Source: Echinarachnius parma (taxonomy: Eukaryota > Echinodermata > Echinoidea > Clypeasteroida > Echinarachniidae). From it: DNA of 64,000 bases. The stretch spans positions 467,400 through 531,399 of the forward strand of contig JBAMJV010005504.1 of NCBI GenBank assembly GCA_037951105.1, read 5' to 3'. This document shows, piece by piece, positions 48,167 to 61,000 of this stretch. Position 1 is the first letter of the stretch. Every line of letters begins with the position of its first letter. The translations under genes were made by a program, and so were the position numbers. The notes under the pieces are model-generated. The model was not told the DNA's origin and did not search any database. It worked only from the letters and a program-made list of their open reading frames with translations.

Positions 48167-48510
48167 CCTTTCAACATATTCTTACATTACAGGTAAATCA
48201 TTCTAAATGGTACTGGAAAGTGAAACTGTACAAAAAGGACCAAAAAGCAGCAATAATCAAAACACTACATCCTACTGAGGGCAATTTGAATTTGGTACAC
48301 ATTCTCAGTAGACCCAAGCTCAAGATAAGGTCAATAACCCAGCCTGCATATCTCAGGAAAGTTCCTAACCATGAGATGAGATACCATGGGCACCATCCTC
48401 AATGGGAAAGGATAACATTTCCAATTTCCAATTTTTTTTTTATAACATTCATAAACTTTTATATCATACTAACAAACATTGTCTAACTAAGGCACCATGG
48501 TTGATTGTCG
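48167..48510 (-). other. CCNL: Probable CCNL 3' UTR, proximal part
   Basis: This stretch directly follows the CCNL stop codon. It is mixed-composition sequence with no reading frame worth calling. I see no canonical AATAAA on the minus strand before the MITE A7 begins at 48166, so the true 3' end may lie beyond or inside that element. Confidence 0.4.
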
Positions 48511-49096
48511 TCACCTTCTCCTGTGATCATTGGAACGGCTGCGACCAGAGTCTCTATCTCTTTTGGAGGATTTGTGCGAACGCGCTATTGGCGATCGTGA
48601 TCTCGACCTGGATCGTGATCTCTCCCTCTCCCTACGATGTTTGCTCCTGCTGCTCTTGTGTCTCGGGTGCGAAGTCTCCTTCACTCCATCCTCAAAGGGG
48701 CTATAGTGACGCTTGTGCCTCCGTTCTCGTGATCGCTCTCTCGATTGGCTTCGTGATCGTGATCTGGACCTACTTCGACTTCCATAGCCGCGAGGCGGTG
48801 TGCGGCGCTGCTTGCTCTTGTGTCCATGCCGCTGCCTGGGAGGTGGGCTTGCTGAGTGGTCACGCCGAGAGCGCTTCCGTTCTTCTTTCCGGCGCTGCTT
48901 GCTGCTGGAGATTCGCTTGCGGTTGTTCTGGTGTGGCGAGGGGCTCTTGCTACGAGAGCTACGTTCGTGGGAAGAGCGGCGGTGGTGATCTGACTGGCTG
49001 TCCTGGGTGTCTGATCTACGACCCCTGCTGGAAGAATGGCTGTGACTCGAGGCAGTGGAAGGACTTTGTTTGTGCTTCTCCACTTTACCATTCGCT
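48511..49096 (-). CDS. CCNL: CCNL coding exon 10, Arg-Ser domain and stop
   Basis: The final 194 residues carry [29 protein letters not shown], a run of SR dipeptides ([20 protein letters not shown]), [12 protein letters not shown] and a second SR run before [10 protein letters not shown] and TGA. SR repeats of this type target cyclin L to nuclear speckles. The acceptor follows a very strong poly-T tract (about 49101-49122). The long open frames on the plus strand here are antisense shadows of the repetitive SR codons. Confidence 0.96.
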
Positions 49097-52000
49097 CTGT
49101 TAAGTAAAAAAAAAAACAAAAAACAACTATGTCATGAATTGCTCTTAAAGGAGGGGTTCGGACGATTTCCAGCATTTACCAATCAAATAAGCAATATTTT
49201 AAAAACATATTGCCTTTGTCCCGACGAAAAAAGACCAACTGGATCATTCACAATCACTTTGGGACTAAATAAGGTAACAGTTCTTGATCGAATCTGCCGC
49301 CAGTGGGATCTATCCCAGCATGCAATTTTCGTGACGTCGATGCCTCACTTTGCTGCCAATACAAAGCAAAGTGAGGCTGGCGCGTCACGCGACCACGTGA
49401 TAAAAATCGGAAGCGTACAGAAAATAGACGATGAATATCAAAAATTGCAGACACAAAACAATAGAGTATAAATCATCCTGATAGGATATTTTTTTGATAA
49501 AAATATATTACCAATGAGTAATTTTTTTAGATTCTGGTACATTAATTTTGAAATCGTCCGAACCATCCCTTTAACCCTAATCCGAGGGGGGGGGGGGGGC
49601 ATTTTGGCCCCCCCCCTGTCGTTTTTTTCGACGTGCATCTAGACCGATTGGAATTTCACGTTCAAACTTCATGACTTTTTTCTCTCAAGTCTCCCACAGG
49701 TTTCGATATATAATTCACCCCGGTCGGACATGTAGAACTGATTTTAGAGGTCGATAATTGCTCAACCGTCACAAAAAACTGCAATTTTTGTACAGGTTTC
49801 TATGTAATTCATATATCCGATGCCATGTAAACTACAAATCTGTTATAATTGTTACATTGAATTATAATTTGGATTATATCTTTGTTATTAGTTTAATTCA
49901 TACACTTCAGAGATAAATTCTTCTAAAAAAAAAACAATAACAATAAAATACATACGAATGAAAACAATGTGGGTAAATCCGGGAATACTAATTTGCATAT
50001 GTTCTGCATATCACAGACGTCTCATCAAGTCGGTGTAACCCGCAGCCAATTCCATTGCTTCTTTCTGATAAAAGAACTACCAACTAATTCTTGCAAAGCT
50101 AAATATTTGGGTATTTTGACAAGGAAGAACAAAGCTCTTCAAAACATTTTAGTAAATATTTCAGCCCTTTAACGGAATGTACAATTATGAGAGGTGTGAC
50201 AAAATGAAGACTTTCTTCTTTGGGGGATTCATAATTATGACTAGAAAATATTCCATGAAAGCTGGGTACCCTAAAATGAGATGGCATTTTACCTGCTCTT
50301 GGTGCTGCCATTAGACCCAGAGTGGTGTTCATCCTTGATGAGATTGGAATTAGACTTGTACTTATTAGGAAGACCAGGTGACTCGCTGTTAGCCTTAGGT
50401 GAATCTGAAACATCAATGTAATGACACAAGTTATTCAAGGTTGTCTCATTTACACAAAGCAACATCCAATTTAAAAATTAATTAAGAACATCATGGCTAC
50501 TTTTCTGCCAACTCAACCTAAAACAAATAATTGTCCACGATTTGCTTTCAAAGTAGCTTACAATGTTCATTTTCATTTCGATACATATTTTGTTTGAAAT
50601 GCTGTCTTACATTGCTTACAAAATATTTAAAGTCTCAAATGTTACACAATATCCATAGCATTTCACTAAAAAATGTTCATAGATATTGATTAAATTGATA
50701 TGATATGCTATATTTTGTTACTCACTTGGCCTTGATGTCTGAGGGGAGAAATTGCTTGGAGTTCCGGCAGCACTATTAGCGCCAGACTCTACTTGTTGTC
50801 CCTTTGCCCTCAGCTTAGCCTCTTGGATGACCATCCTGCACCGCTCCACCCGCTTGTCAAGAGACTCATAGCTTCTCTGTAAAATAGAAGGTTTACTTCA
50901 TATTCAATCATGCATCACAAACTCCTATATATTGCAATTGCCTAGGTCCAAGGTCTATTCTGATTCTGTTTATTTTTCTTCAGTTTTTGTTACTTTAAGT
51001 TGGAATTTGGCCAAGTCAGAGCTTTTTTCTGCTGTCACCTATTGGAAGACTTTAAATATTATACTTAGATGGATAACACTCCTAATCTTATCCACAGAAA
51101 GTCTGAAAACAAACAATTAAGATCAAGAGAGAGGCTACTACTTATAGAAGAAATCTAATAAATAAAAACATTGCTATTCACAATGAATAGTTCCTGTCAT
51201 TTTTCTTGATCTACACATTATTCAATGATGCTGATAAAATTGATATAAAATGAAATATTACTGTGACAACTTTTCACATCTCTTCAGGGATGAACTATTA
51301 GCTCAAAATTGAGTATGATTTGGTAAACCCTGAAGAGCCAAGTTAGTTGGGGCTTTATTTTTCTTCTGGGCCATTGGTCCCCAGCAAGGAGAAACGCCAT
51401 CCTACATGACCAGTGACTCACATAATCCATTGTATATATCGTGATAGCTTATATTGCAGATAAGCGCTCTATTAAAAAAATGCTTCATTATTATTAGCAT
51501 TCCATTTTAAAGTCTGAAACACAACTTACGATTCTCCTAGTGTAGAGTTTGAGGATGGTGAGAGAGATATCCTCCACATCTTCTTCAGTAGCTCCCATCA
51601 GGCCATACCATGGAGGGTTGACAGGTAGGGGAAACTGCAATGACAAACAAGACATACATGTACATTCATATCAGCATTCAAACAAGTTCATTCGGATTTG
51701 TACAGGTAAAGTTATCCTAGAAAGAATACAATCAGTCCTTTTCAGGACTCCCCAATCCTCCCCTCTCACATGGTGCAACCGCAAACCATGCTTATTATAT
51801 ACACCACCATGGAAACCGATACTTACAAGCAACATTTAAGTTATAGGTTGTTTGACATTAGTAGAATATAACAGCCATTAACTGATTTTGTTTCCCTTCA
51901 AACACCCACATGTTATAAAACTAAAAATACTATTGTATGAATACATATATCATGTAAAGACCAATGATATTTATAATGATATTGGGTTACTCAACACTGA

Positions 52001-55000
52001 AATATTCACCTAAATACACCATGATGCCATTTCACCAATATATCAAGAAAGTGTTGATCTTATTGTGTGTGTGTGCATGTTGTGAAGAGGTGGTTCTTTA
52101 AGTTTTTGAGCCCCCCCCCCCCCCCCCCCCCACAAAAACAAAAAAAAAGTAACCAGAACCAGAATATAATACATTACAAAGATGTTGGTCATAGTTAAGA
52201 TGATTAAAGACATTGCCAAAGGTTAGACTTACCCCCATCTGTCTGGCTGAGAGGAAGATACAGGCACAGGCAACAGTCTCTGGCTTATAGCGAACAAACA
52301 CATCAGTCCTCAGGCTGTCATTCATGTAGTTCCTGTACAAAGAAAATGCTTTCAGTTAGTAATGGCTCGAATTAAGGCCTCCTATAAACAATTTAAGTTG
52401 CAAAAATAGATCTATTGCAGATTAACTTCTTCAAGAGGTCGATTGATTCTCTCTTCACCACAGACATGCAGCAGAACATTTACCACAATACTGAAGGAAT
52501 GATTGTGTTCTTTTTGTTTGTCCAGCGCTATGGGTTAAGTTATCTTCAGATTTTCGTTTAAGAATATATGGACATTGTGGAAAATGGTAGTAGGGGTAGG
52601 GATATATCTTTTAAGAATTCTTTTGGAAGGACATTATAGATAAATTAATTCATTTCTGCTTACCAAGCTTTGGCGTTTTACCATCATGTACATGCCTTCC
52701 ACACACCAGGTAAGTCAGGTCATCCATCCATGTGAGAAACTGTCATCTTGGAAGTGCACTCAGTGGTGGCTGTCTTATTTAGGTGTCTCTGTAATCTGTC
52801 TGTTAAATACTTTCTACATTTACCCTACATTACAAACAGTCCAAACAGTTATTACATAATAATACACATTCCGAGGTTTAATACAAAACAATAACCTACA
52901 CAATAAAAATTCCATTTAAGAACTACATTGGGATGAAATTCAGTGTAGCTCTACAGCAACACGACATATGTAAATTGAGCACAACAACAAATATGCAACT
53001 ATCGATGTCAGATGTCTTACATTTCAAAAGGTTCTAAACATCAAGCTTTTAAAGTTTGTTTTTTAATTATGACCAGTTACACTAGCTCTTTGCTATAGTA
53101 TACCGACCTCCATTTAACCCTAATCCCACTGGGGGGGGGCCTTTTTGGCCCCCCGTTGTTTTTTTCGACGTGCATCTAGACCGTTTGGAATTTCACGTTC
53201 AAACTTCATGACTATTTTCTCTCAAGACTCCCGCATGTTTTGATATATAATTCACCCCGGTCGGACCTGTAGAACTGATTTTAGAGGTCGATAATGGCTC
53301 GTCCGTCACAAAAAAATGTAATTTTTGTACAGGTTTCTATGTAATTCCTATATCCAATGCCATGTAAACTCCAAATCTGTTATAATTGTTACTTTGAATT
53401 ATAATTTGGATTATTTCTTTGTTATTAGCTGAATTCATACACTTCAAAACAACAACAAAAAAACAATAAAATACATAAGAATGAAAACAATGTGGATAAA
53501 TCCGGGAATACTAATTTGCATATTTATGCAAATTAGTGATATATTTAACACCATAAAAAACATGGATATGATGAATAACATCATTTGAAAGTATTTTTAC
53601 AGAAAACCTGAAGAAATCCTGTAATTTCTTTTGATTTTAGATGAAAATCCCAATTTTTTCCCAAATTCGTCAAAAATTTGCATATTATTCAAAATTTTAA
53701 TTATTTAAAAAAAAATAATGGTCCAATTTTGTTTTTGTTTTCATATTCTTATTCTACTTGACTTGTTTTACGTGTGTGCCAATTTTCAAGATTTGAGGGG
53801 GGGCCAAAACAGCCCCCCCCCCCCCCCCCCAGTGGACTCAAGTGACCAAAATAACCCAGTGGGATTAGGGTTAAGGACATCTATTCAGATCATGCTGTTC
53901 CAAGGGTTATATTCAGTTTTACTTACTTTGGAACAAATCAAACGCAGCATTGCCTGTGAGCTAGACTGAAGATCAACCGATGATTTACACTAAACAAGAA
54001 GCATTATTGGGAATAGAAGAGCACTGGTAATATCTGAATGTTCATCTACAAAGTACACATTTTGTCCTATAAACTAGTATAATGGTACAGCTTCTAAACA
54101 TGTTCCCATTAACTCTTTCGTATAAAATCTAAAACTTAGCAGACTAGAACTAAGACAAAGTCTAGATACATGGAGTCAAGCAATCAATCATCAATATTCA
54201 AGCATTACAGTTCAACTTCAACAACGCTGATCTTACTTTACCACAGGAAGCATGGTAAGAATGCAATCACCCTTCACCAACAGCTGCCACTGCATTTCCA
54301 TCTCTTCATCCTAATGGAAGCATCAACAGTTCATTCTCATGTTGGGTTCCCTGTCTGTGGTCTTTGAGCCTGGGTAACCGAGGATGAATTTCACAAAATA
54401 GTTTTGCCTTTCCAAAATCGCTTTAGGAGAGCAGCGTTGGCCTTTCAACATGGATATGAAGATGTCCATGTTCATCCGATGGCGAAGCAAGCACACATAA
54501 GATAAGAGTTTCCAATCATTTCCTCTTCGGCACGATCCATGAAGTTGAGACGCATAATTGGTCCAGAACATCATCAGAAGGGATTTATTCTCATCTGTCG
54601 TGACTTATCTGTAATGGGTCTATAAAAATCAACTGGGAAAATAAATTGGAGATACAATATGCTACCAATTCTCTCTCGCATTTGATGGTTTCTGCTTAGT
54701 TTATTTTGGGGATTTTTGGGAGGGCATGCATATTAACATAATTGTGTGTATTGGAATTGAGCACATTTAAAGGTTTGCCTGTAAAGTGTCAAACTCCACG
54801 AAAATTACTTGGAGCTTCCTCGTTTCTCTTCTACTGTGTTGTTTAGCTTATGGTAAGATTAGAATAAAATAGGGTCAGATTTTTTCAAATGCCCCTTTAG
54901 TATGACGATATCTACAATATCACCTCATAAAAGTCATACAGTAATTTGTTGTAAAAGCTGACGCATATTTTCGTTTTTTTAACGAGGAAAGCAGTGTTCT

Positions 55001-58000
55001 TTTTCAATGAAACTTTCACACATGATTCGGACATATCTTACAATGATTTTAGTACAGGATTGAAGTCTCATATGTCATTTTGGGCAAAATCTGACACTTT
55101 ACAGGTCAGGTGAACCTATAAGTTAAAATGCATACAAAATTATTTCTTTAGGTAAATGTGTCATCATTGCCTACATGATTGTTCTGAAACTGATATATAC
55201 AGACAATCTAGACTATTGATAAATTTACATTACTAATGTGTTTTACATGCCCGATTTCCACTTTCCAGTTTAAAAATTTGAAATGCAAACATCAATGTAA
55301 ATGGCAAACTCATGTTTTAACTCGAACCACCTCTGATACTTTGTTGATTTAAAGTCTTTGCTGTCCATTCGTAGGGACTTTCACTAGAGTTCAAGCTCTT
55401 CTGTTGACTGGAATGAGTCTTTGGGACAAGCTACACTGGTGAGCTGTCCTTATTGTCCTCTCCATCTCATGTACCTTGATCAACCTTGCATCCTGGTGTG
55501 TAGGTCTCTAAGTCTGTATAAACGAGTCTACAAATGAATCATCAGAACATTGATGAGTGTGGTGTCTGTCTATAACAGTACCAAATTGGAGGCATACAAA
55601 CCTGAAAACATGCAAAATACTAGTGCCCAAAATAAACACATTCTTACTAGCAAAGCAATTTTGTATTTGGCAATAGATTTGTCATGTTAAATGTATGCTT
55701 TAGGCCATCAGAATGAATAAGATAAAGGTTACTTGCCTGACCAGGACAGCAATCAAAACAAATTTGTAGAACATTTCAAGCCAATGTAGATAACTATTGT
55801 TAGTCTGTCATTTTCTCAGATTACAGGACTAACCATTAAATATAAATAATCAGCATAAAATTTCCACTAAACATTTACAAGAGGCACAAAATGGCAACAT
55901 AAATGTTACATTCACATTAAGACAAAACAAGCAGAAACCACCACATATGGTCTCAAATTGAAGATTCTGTCGGATCCATCATCTGTCAACACTTGAACGC
56001 TTGTAAAGTTCCAATGGCATTCAGTCTATGGTCAGCTGGAAGAGTCTTTTAGGCATCCATCACCAATGCAATGTTGATCTTCATCATCTCCTTCACACCA
56101 TTAGCAAGTCCATTGCTTCTGTACTTTGTCCCATGCTTTCTGTGAAGTCTGTAAAGACTAAAGAAGCTACACAGTAATCAGCAGCACATTTACAAGTGTG
56201 ATGTCTGAACATTGTTCCCTACAGGCACAACTGACAATTTCTTTTCATCTTCAAGCAAATTCTTAGGAGTTTGAATGCAAATTCTCAGGTAAACTACAAG
56301 CATTAAGCCTGGGTATTGATTTCATACTCATACTCATATTCATACTACACTGGGCTCAAAAAGAAACTTATAATTTTTCACATGGTCATATCTTGAAAAT
56401 CTGTCCATCAAAATTAACCAAAATGACACACGGGATTACTTAAATACCCTACTCCATTGACATGTCAATATCCATGAGGTTCCCTTACTGACAGAACTGA
56501 AAAAGGCACTGGCATGGAACCGTTACCTGTATCACATGTCACAGCCTGGAAATTTCGGCAACAGTGTTTAAGGCAGGTGAGGAAGTCAAGACAAATTGAA
56601 ATGAAGGTAATGTCAGTTACCCAAACACAGAAATCAATATAGGGTGTGTCCACCATGTGCTTGGAATCATTCAGTGCATCTGCTACGCATGCTGACCACC
56701 AGGCTCTGATACAGGCTTGGGGAGACCGTTCCTCCCTTCCTGTAGAGCTGCGCTGAGCATGTGCATTAACAGGCGGATTGTCCCTTATACTGTGACATGT
56801 GGTCCCGGAAGTTATTCCATGTCAGTGCTTTTTGCGGTTGTGTCAAGTGGGCAACTGCTTAGTTACTGACATGTGTTTAGAGCAGAGTATTCAAGTAATC
56901 CTGTGTGTCATTTTGGTTAATTTTGATGGACAGGATTTTAAGATATGATCATGTGAAAAATTATAAGTTTCTCTTTGAGCCCAGTGTATAATGACACAAA
57001 TATACCTTGGGTTAGTGCCATAAACTGAATTGGGACTTTGTGTCATGTGAGCTAATACATCAAAGAACAACGTCCCTTTTCTTTTTTCTTATAACATGCC
57101 AAGATGCAAATTCGCATTAAGATAATTTATCTTTTTATTTAAATATGACAAACCCAAATAAACTTCAACCCAAAGTCAGTGCTCCTATTGAAATTTGAAC
57201 ATTAAATTTGAACTCATTCTAAGTATATCCTACTTAAATAAATCTTATATTATCTTTTGAAGGCTCTGCAAGGTTGTATTTTGGCTCAAATTATCACACT
57301 TTCCAAGATTGTATTACATTAAGCAATAGTCATTACTAAGTTTTATCTCTAGATGCTAACTACATATATTTAGGATTTAAGTTAACCATCTTAAATAAGT
57401 TATGTTATGCAAAAACAAATTAAATTAAGAAAGGAAAGAACACCACCCTGTGGTACACCTTTGAGGGGTATACTCCATGAAGTGATGTCTCTCCTTGCAT
57501 GACAGACAGACAGAGACCAATCAGCCAACAGCTAAGCCCACTGGAGTGCACTTGCGCAAGATGATCCTCAGTAACAGCCAGGGAGTATAGGGATACTCAG
57601 TCGCTCTCTCCGAGACCTTGACTGGTTTCCCCAGTATAGGCAGCGGAGCACTGGCCTGCTGACTCACGATGGTTGGACGACTGATGCAACCTGATGTGTG
57701 TTGGGCGTTTGGGGTGGTAGTGTGTGTGTGTTACACACGCGCCGCTTGGAGAGAGCTTTATCTCTACTTACCAACCTACATCTTTCGATGGAGGGGAAAC
57801 AATAAAATAAACAGGCATTAGTTTCTTGTGTCCGTGATATTCCAAAGCCTAACTTGCAAAAGAATTTGTTGTATTTGCTGGGACTTGGTCTTAACTTTGC
57901 CGTAGATTTGCTTTATGAGTGTTGTGTGTTGATTTGGAATCCATTAAATGTTTTCTATAGGATGGAAATGCAAACTCCTAAGACGAACAAACATCTAGTT

Positions 58001-61000
58001 AATCTGATCTTATCCAGAAGACAAGCTGAGAATTTATAAAACACAACTTTCTCCATGTGTATTTTTAGAATTATCTTGCCAAATTATAAAGCTACACAAA
58101 ACAATTTAGCAATAAGATGCTTTTTAAGAAATTAACCTTTTGGAACTGATGAGTTCACGAAACCTCAATGAATAGCATTTCAACCAGTTCATGTCATCTC
58201 AATTAATAGAATTTGTATTTGTATCTAAAGATATTCTAAGCAAATTGCATGACCATAGCTGATACTTGGGAAATCCTAACTTCACTACATGCAGTGTTAA
58301 GTTATAATATATGTGAAAACTACTTCAAATATAGCTGCCATAATGATAGACACAAAACATTTTTCAGATATCACAGCAATGAATAGCTGTGAGATCACAC
58401 ACTGGAAATCCATAGCAATATGAATTATAAGAATGCAAACATTTCAAGAGTCAAGTTACATAGTGCATTATATTTTGGTGACAAGTCAAAATAATTTCAT
58501 TTTGGGAACCAAATACCTTATCTAAAGCAGATCTAATGTAATACATGTATGACAAGATACTCACCATGCAGTTCTGACAAGCTGTGTGTTGGTTTCACAC
58601 TCCAAGGCCTGGAGGTACGTCACTATCATCTTCACAGTGACGAGAAGGGGTGGGAGGGAAAAATAAAAACAAATCAAGTTAGAATGGGAACTTGCATTAA
58701 ATGGGGAATTCATAACCCTTCGGGATGTTTTGCAACTACGCTTGATTTGACCTATCTTTGAATCAACCTGCCGAGGAAAGGGCAAAAGACATTTCAGACT
58801 AGGATTTATATCCAATGCATGTTATACCTAAATTGAACTGTCCTCAACGGATGTATCTCGATGCTCCTGTGAAATAGGAAAACAAATTATACAGTGGAAA
58901 GAAATGCAATGCATACAAACAAGTGCATATTGACAGTTAGGAAAAAAAAAGACTGGAAAAATGTGGTTAAATGCAGTTTACACGAGAATATATCAACAAA
59001 ACAAAAAATGGAGGCTGCACACAAAGAAACTTAACCCTTTCACATTTTTAGTCCAAAACAACTTTTTCCTCAAAAGTAACTTCATGTTGGATGATTCACA
59101 AATCCTTGTAAGAAACACAAGTAAAATCAATATATGACTCATTCTAGTGGATTCGTTTACATCTTTCACAATTTGCCAACTATGAACCCCTAAATGGGTG
59201 AATGTAAGCATGGACTCTGAGGAACTTGTAGTGATAGGGTCAAGCTACTTTGCAAGCAACCTCCGGCCATGATATTTACCTTATGAGGATGTTTGACATG
59301 CACACAGAACCCCAGCTCTTTCAGCAGTCTCCTTTCACCCTTGATGACTTGGTTCTTCAAGTTGATGTACTTCTGGTCACTTATAATGGGTTCAGGAGTC
59401 CTATTAAGGAAACAAATAAAAGGATAACCACATTTCTAATGATCAGCACGAAGAAAAAAATGATTCATACTCTATAAAGTAAGATAAATGTCTTAAAAAT
59501 TAGTAACAAAAAGATAAGAAAATTTTGCTCACAAATGTTGTAGTATACAGGTAATTCAGTCTAGTGTGCATTTTGTAAATATAATGCACTGAAGGTTTTC
59601 CCACTATGGCTAAGTATATTAGGGTGTAAGCTGAATGATAACAAAATTACAGTAAACAGTATACAGATTACAGTATTGTTTTATTAAATGACTCGACTGA
59701 GAAACATTTCATGATTGCTGAATTTTATAATTTATCCAAGATTTCTAGTAGTACTGACTCACTCACAGTAATATATATGCATGCGCATGCGCATTGCTGC
59801 AATGTCAACAGCTGAAATCCAGTGTAAAGTTGCATCAGATTTTTTCTTCACATGATCATATGTGACAGGTTACTTAGTAAACTTACTTTCTACTTCTCTT
59901 CTGCCGCACATGATGAAACACATTGATCACATCACGAAGTCTCCTGGGGGCTTCTTCAACCTTTGAGGCTAAGTTTATACAAGCCATGGCTACCGTCTGC
60001 AAGAAAAATACACCTTCAAGAATTATTTCCAAGGAGCCAACCATACAATTGCAAGATTAATATTAATACAAATTATGAATCAAATTAAACAAAGAAATCC
60101 AAGGAATGGCTTTACACTGGAGAGATTTTAATAATTGAGAGCATGTACATGTATGCTTTATTAACAAAAATAGTTTATAGAGTAATAATAATAATATGAA
60201 CATTTATAGCTGAGCGCAGCTACTATAAATATATACTCTACTGCGCTTAAATAATCATTTAATTATCATTACCCAGCACCAGTTATTTTTTTTTTTTTTT
60301 ACATTTGTTTTTTAATCTATGTTGAAATTTAGTAAAGAAGTATTAATAATGCTCACACAAATTCCATAATGAACAGTTGACTTTAAATTTGTTCATATTT
60401 TATTATGACAAATTGTAAGGTTGAATCATGCAATAATTATTTCAGTATTCATGAAGGCTGTATACAGCAGCTTTCTTGACACTTTGAAATTGTATTTTAT
60501 TTCTATGCCAAGAATCAATGTTTCAACTCACCTCCATGTTATGTTTTACTAATGATTTGGAGTAGTAGAACCTCTGGAACAGTACTTGTCCAGTAGCCAT
60601 AGCAACCTACAGTTTAAACAGAAAAAGAAGCCTTTTAAAAGGTGGTCAAATTTAAGTTTATTAACGATATAACACTGCTTACAAATCCTGTCCACCTTTT
60701 GCAAGCCAACATTTTAAGGTTGCAAGATTATCATCTTTACAGGAAAACAAATTAAGAGCTTGAATGAAAAGATTAGGGCTTGAACCTCCTTTTCATTGAG
60801 TAAATAATGTTTTTAAGACATCAAAATAATACAATTTTCTGCAACCGCTTATTCTTATTTATTGTACTTGTCAGTAATTCATGTTTGTTAGTAATGGGCA
60901 TTATGTAAAAAGAATTAAGTTTGGAAATTTGAAATAATCATTTCTTTGCCAAATATTGTACGTTTTAGAAGAAGGCATTTTAGAAGTACATGTATGCAGG

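Noticed and set aside
48402-49103. 233-codon plus-strand frame
   Set aside because: It is antisense to the cyclin L Arg-Ser exon; SR-codon repeats leave the opposite strand open. The minus-strand protein is clearly the real one.
53114-53874. CCCTAA/TTAGGG strings suggesting telomeric repeat
   Set aside because: Each is a single occurrence within the inverted end of MITE family H, not a tandem array.
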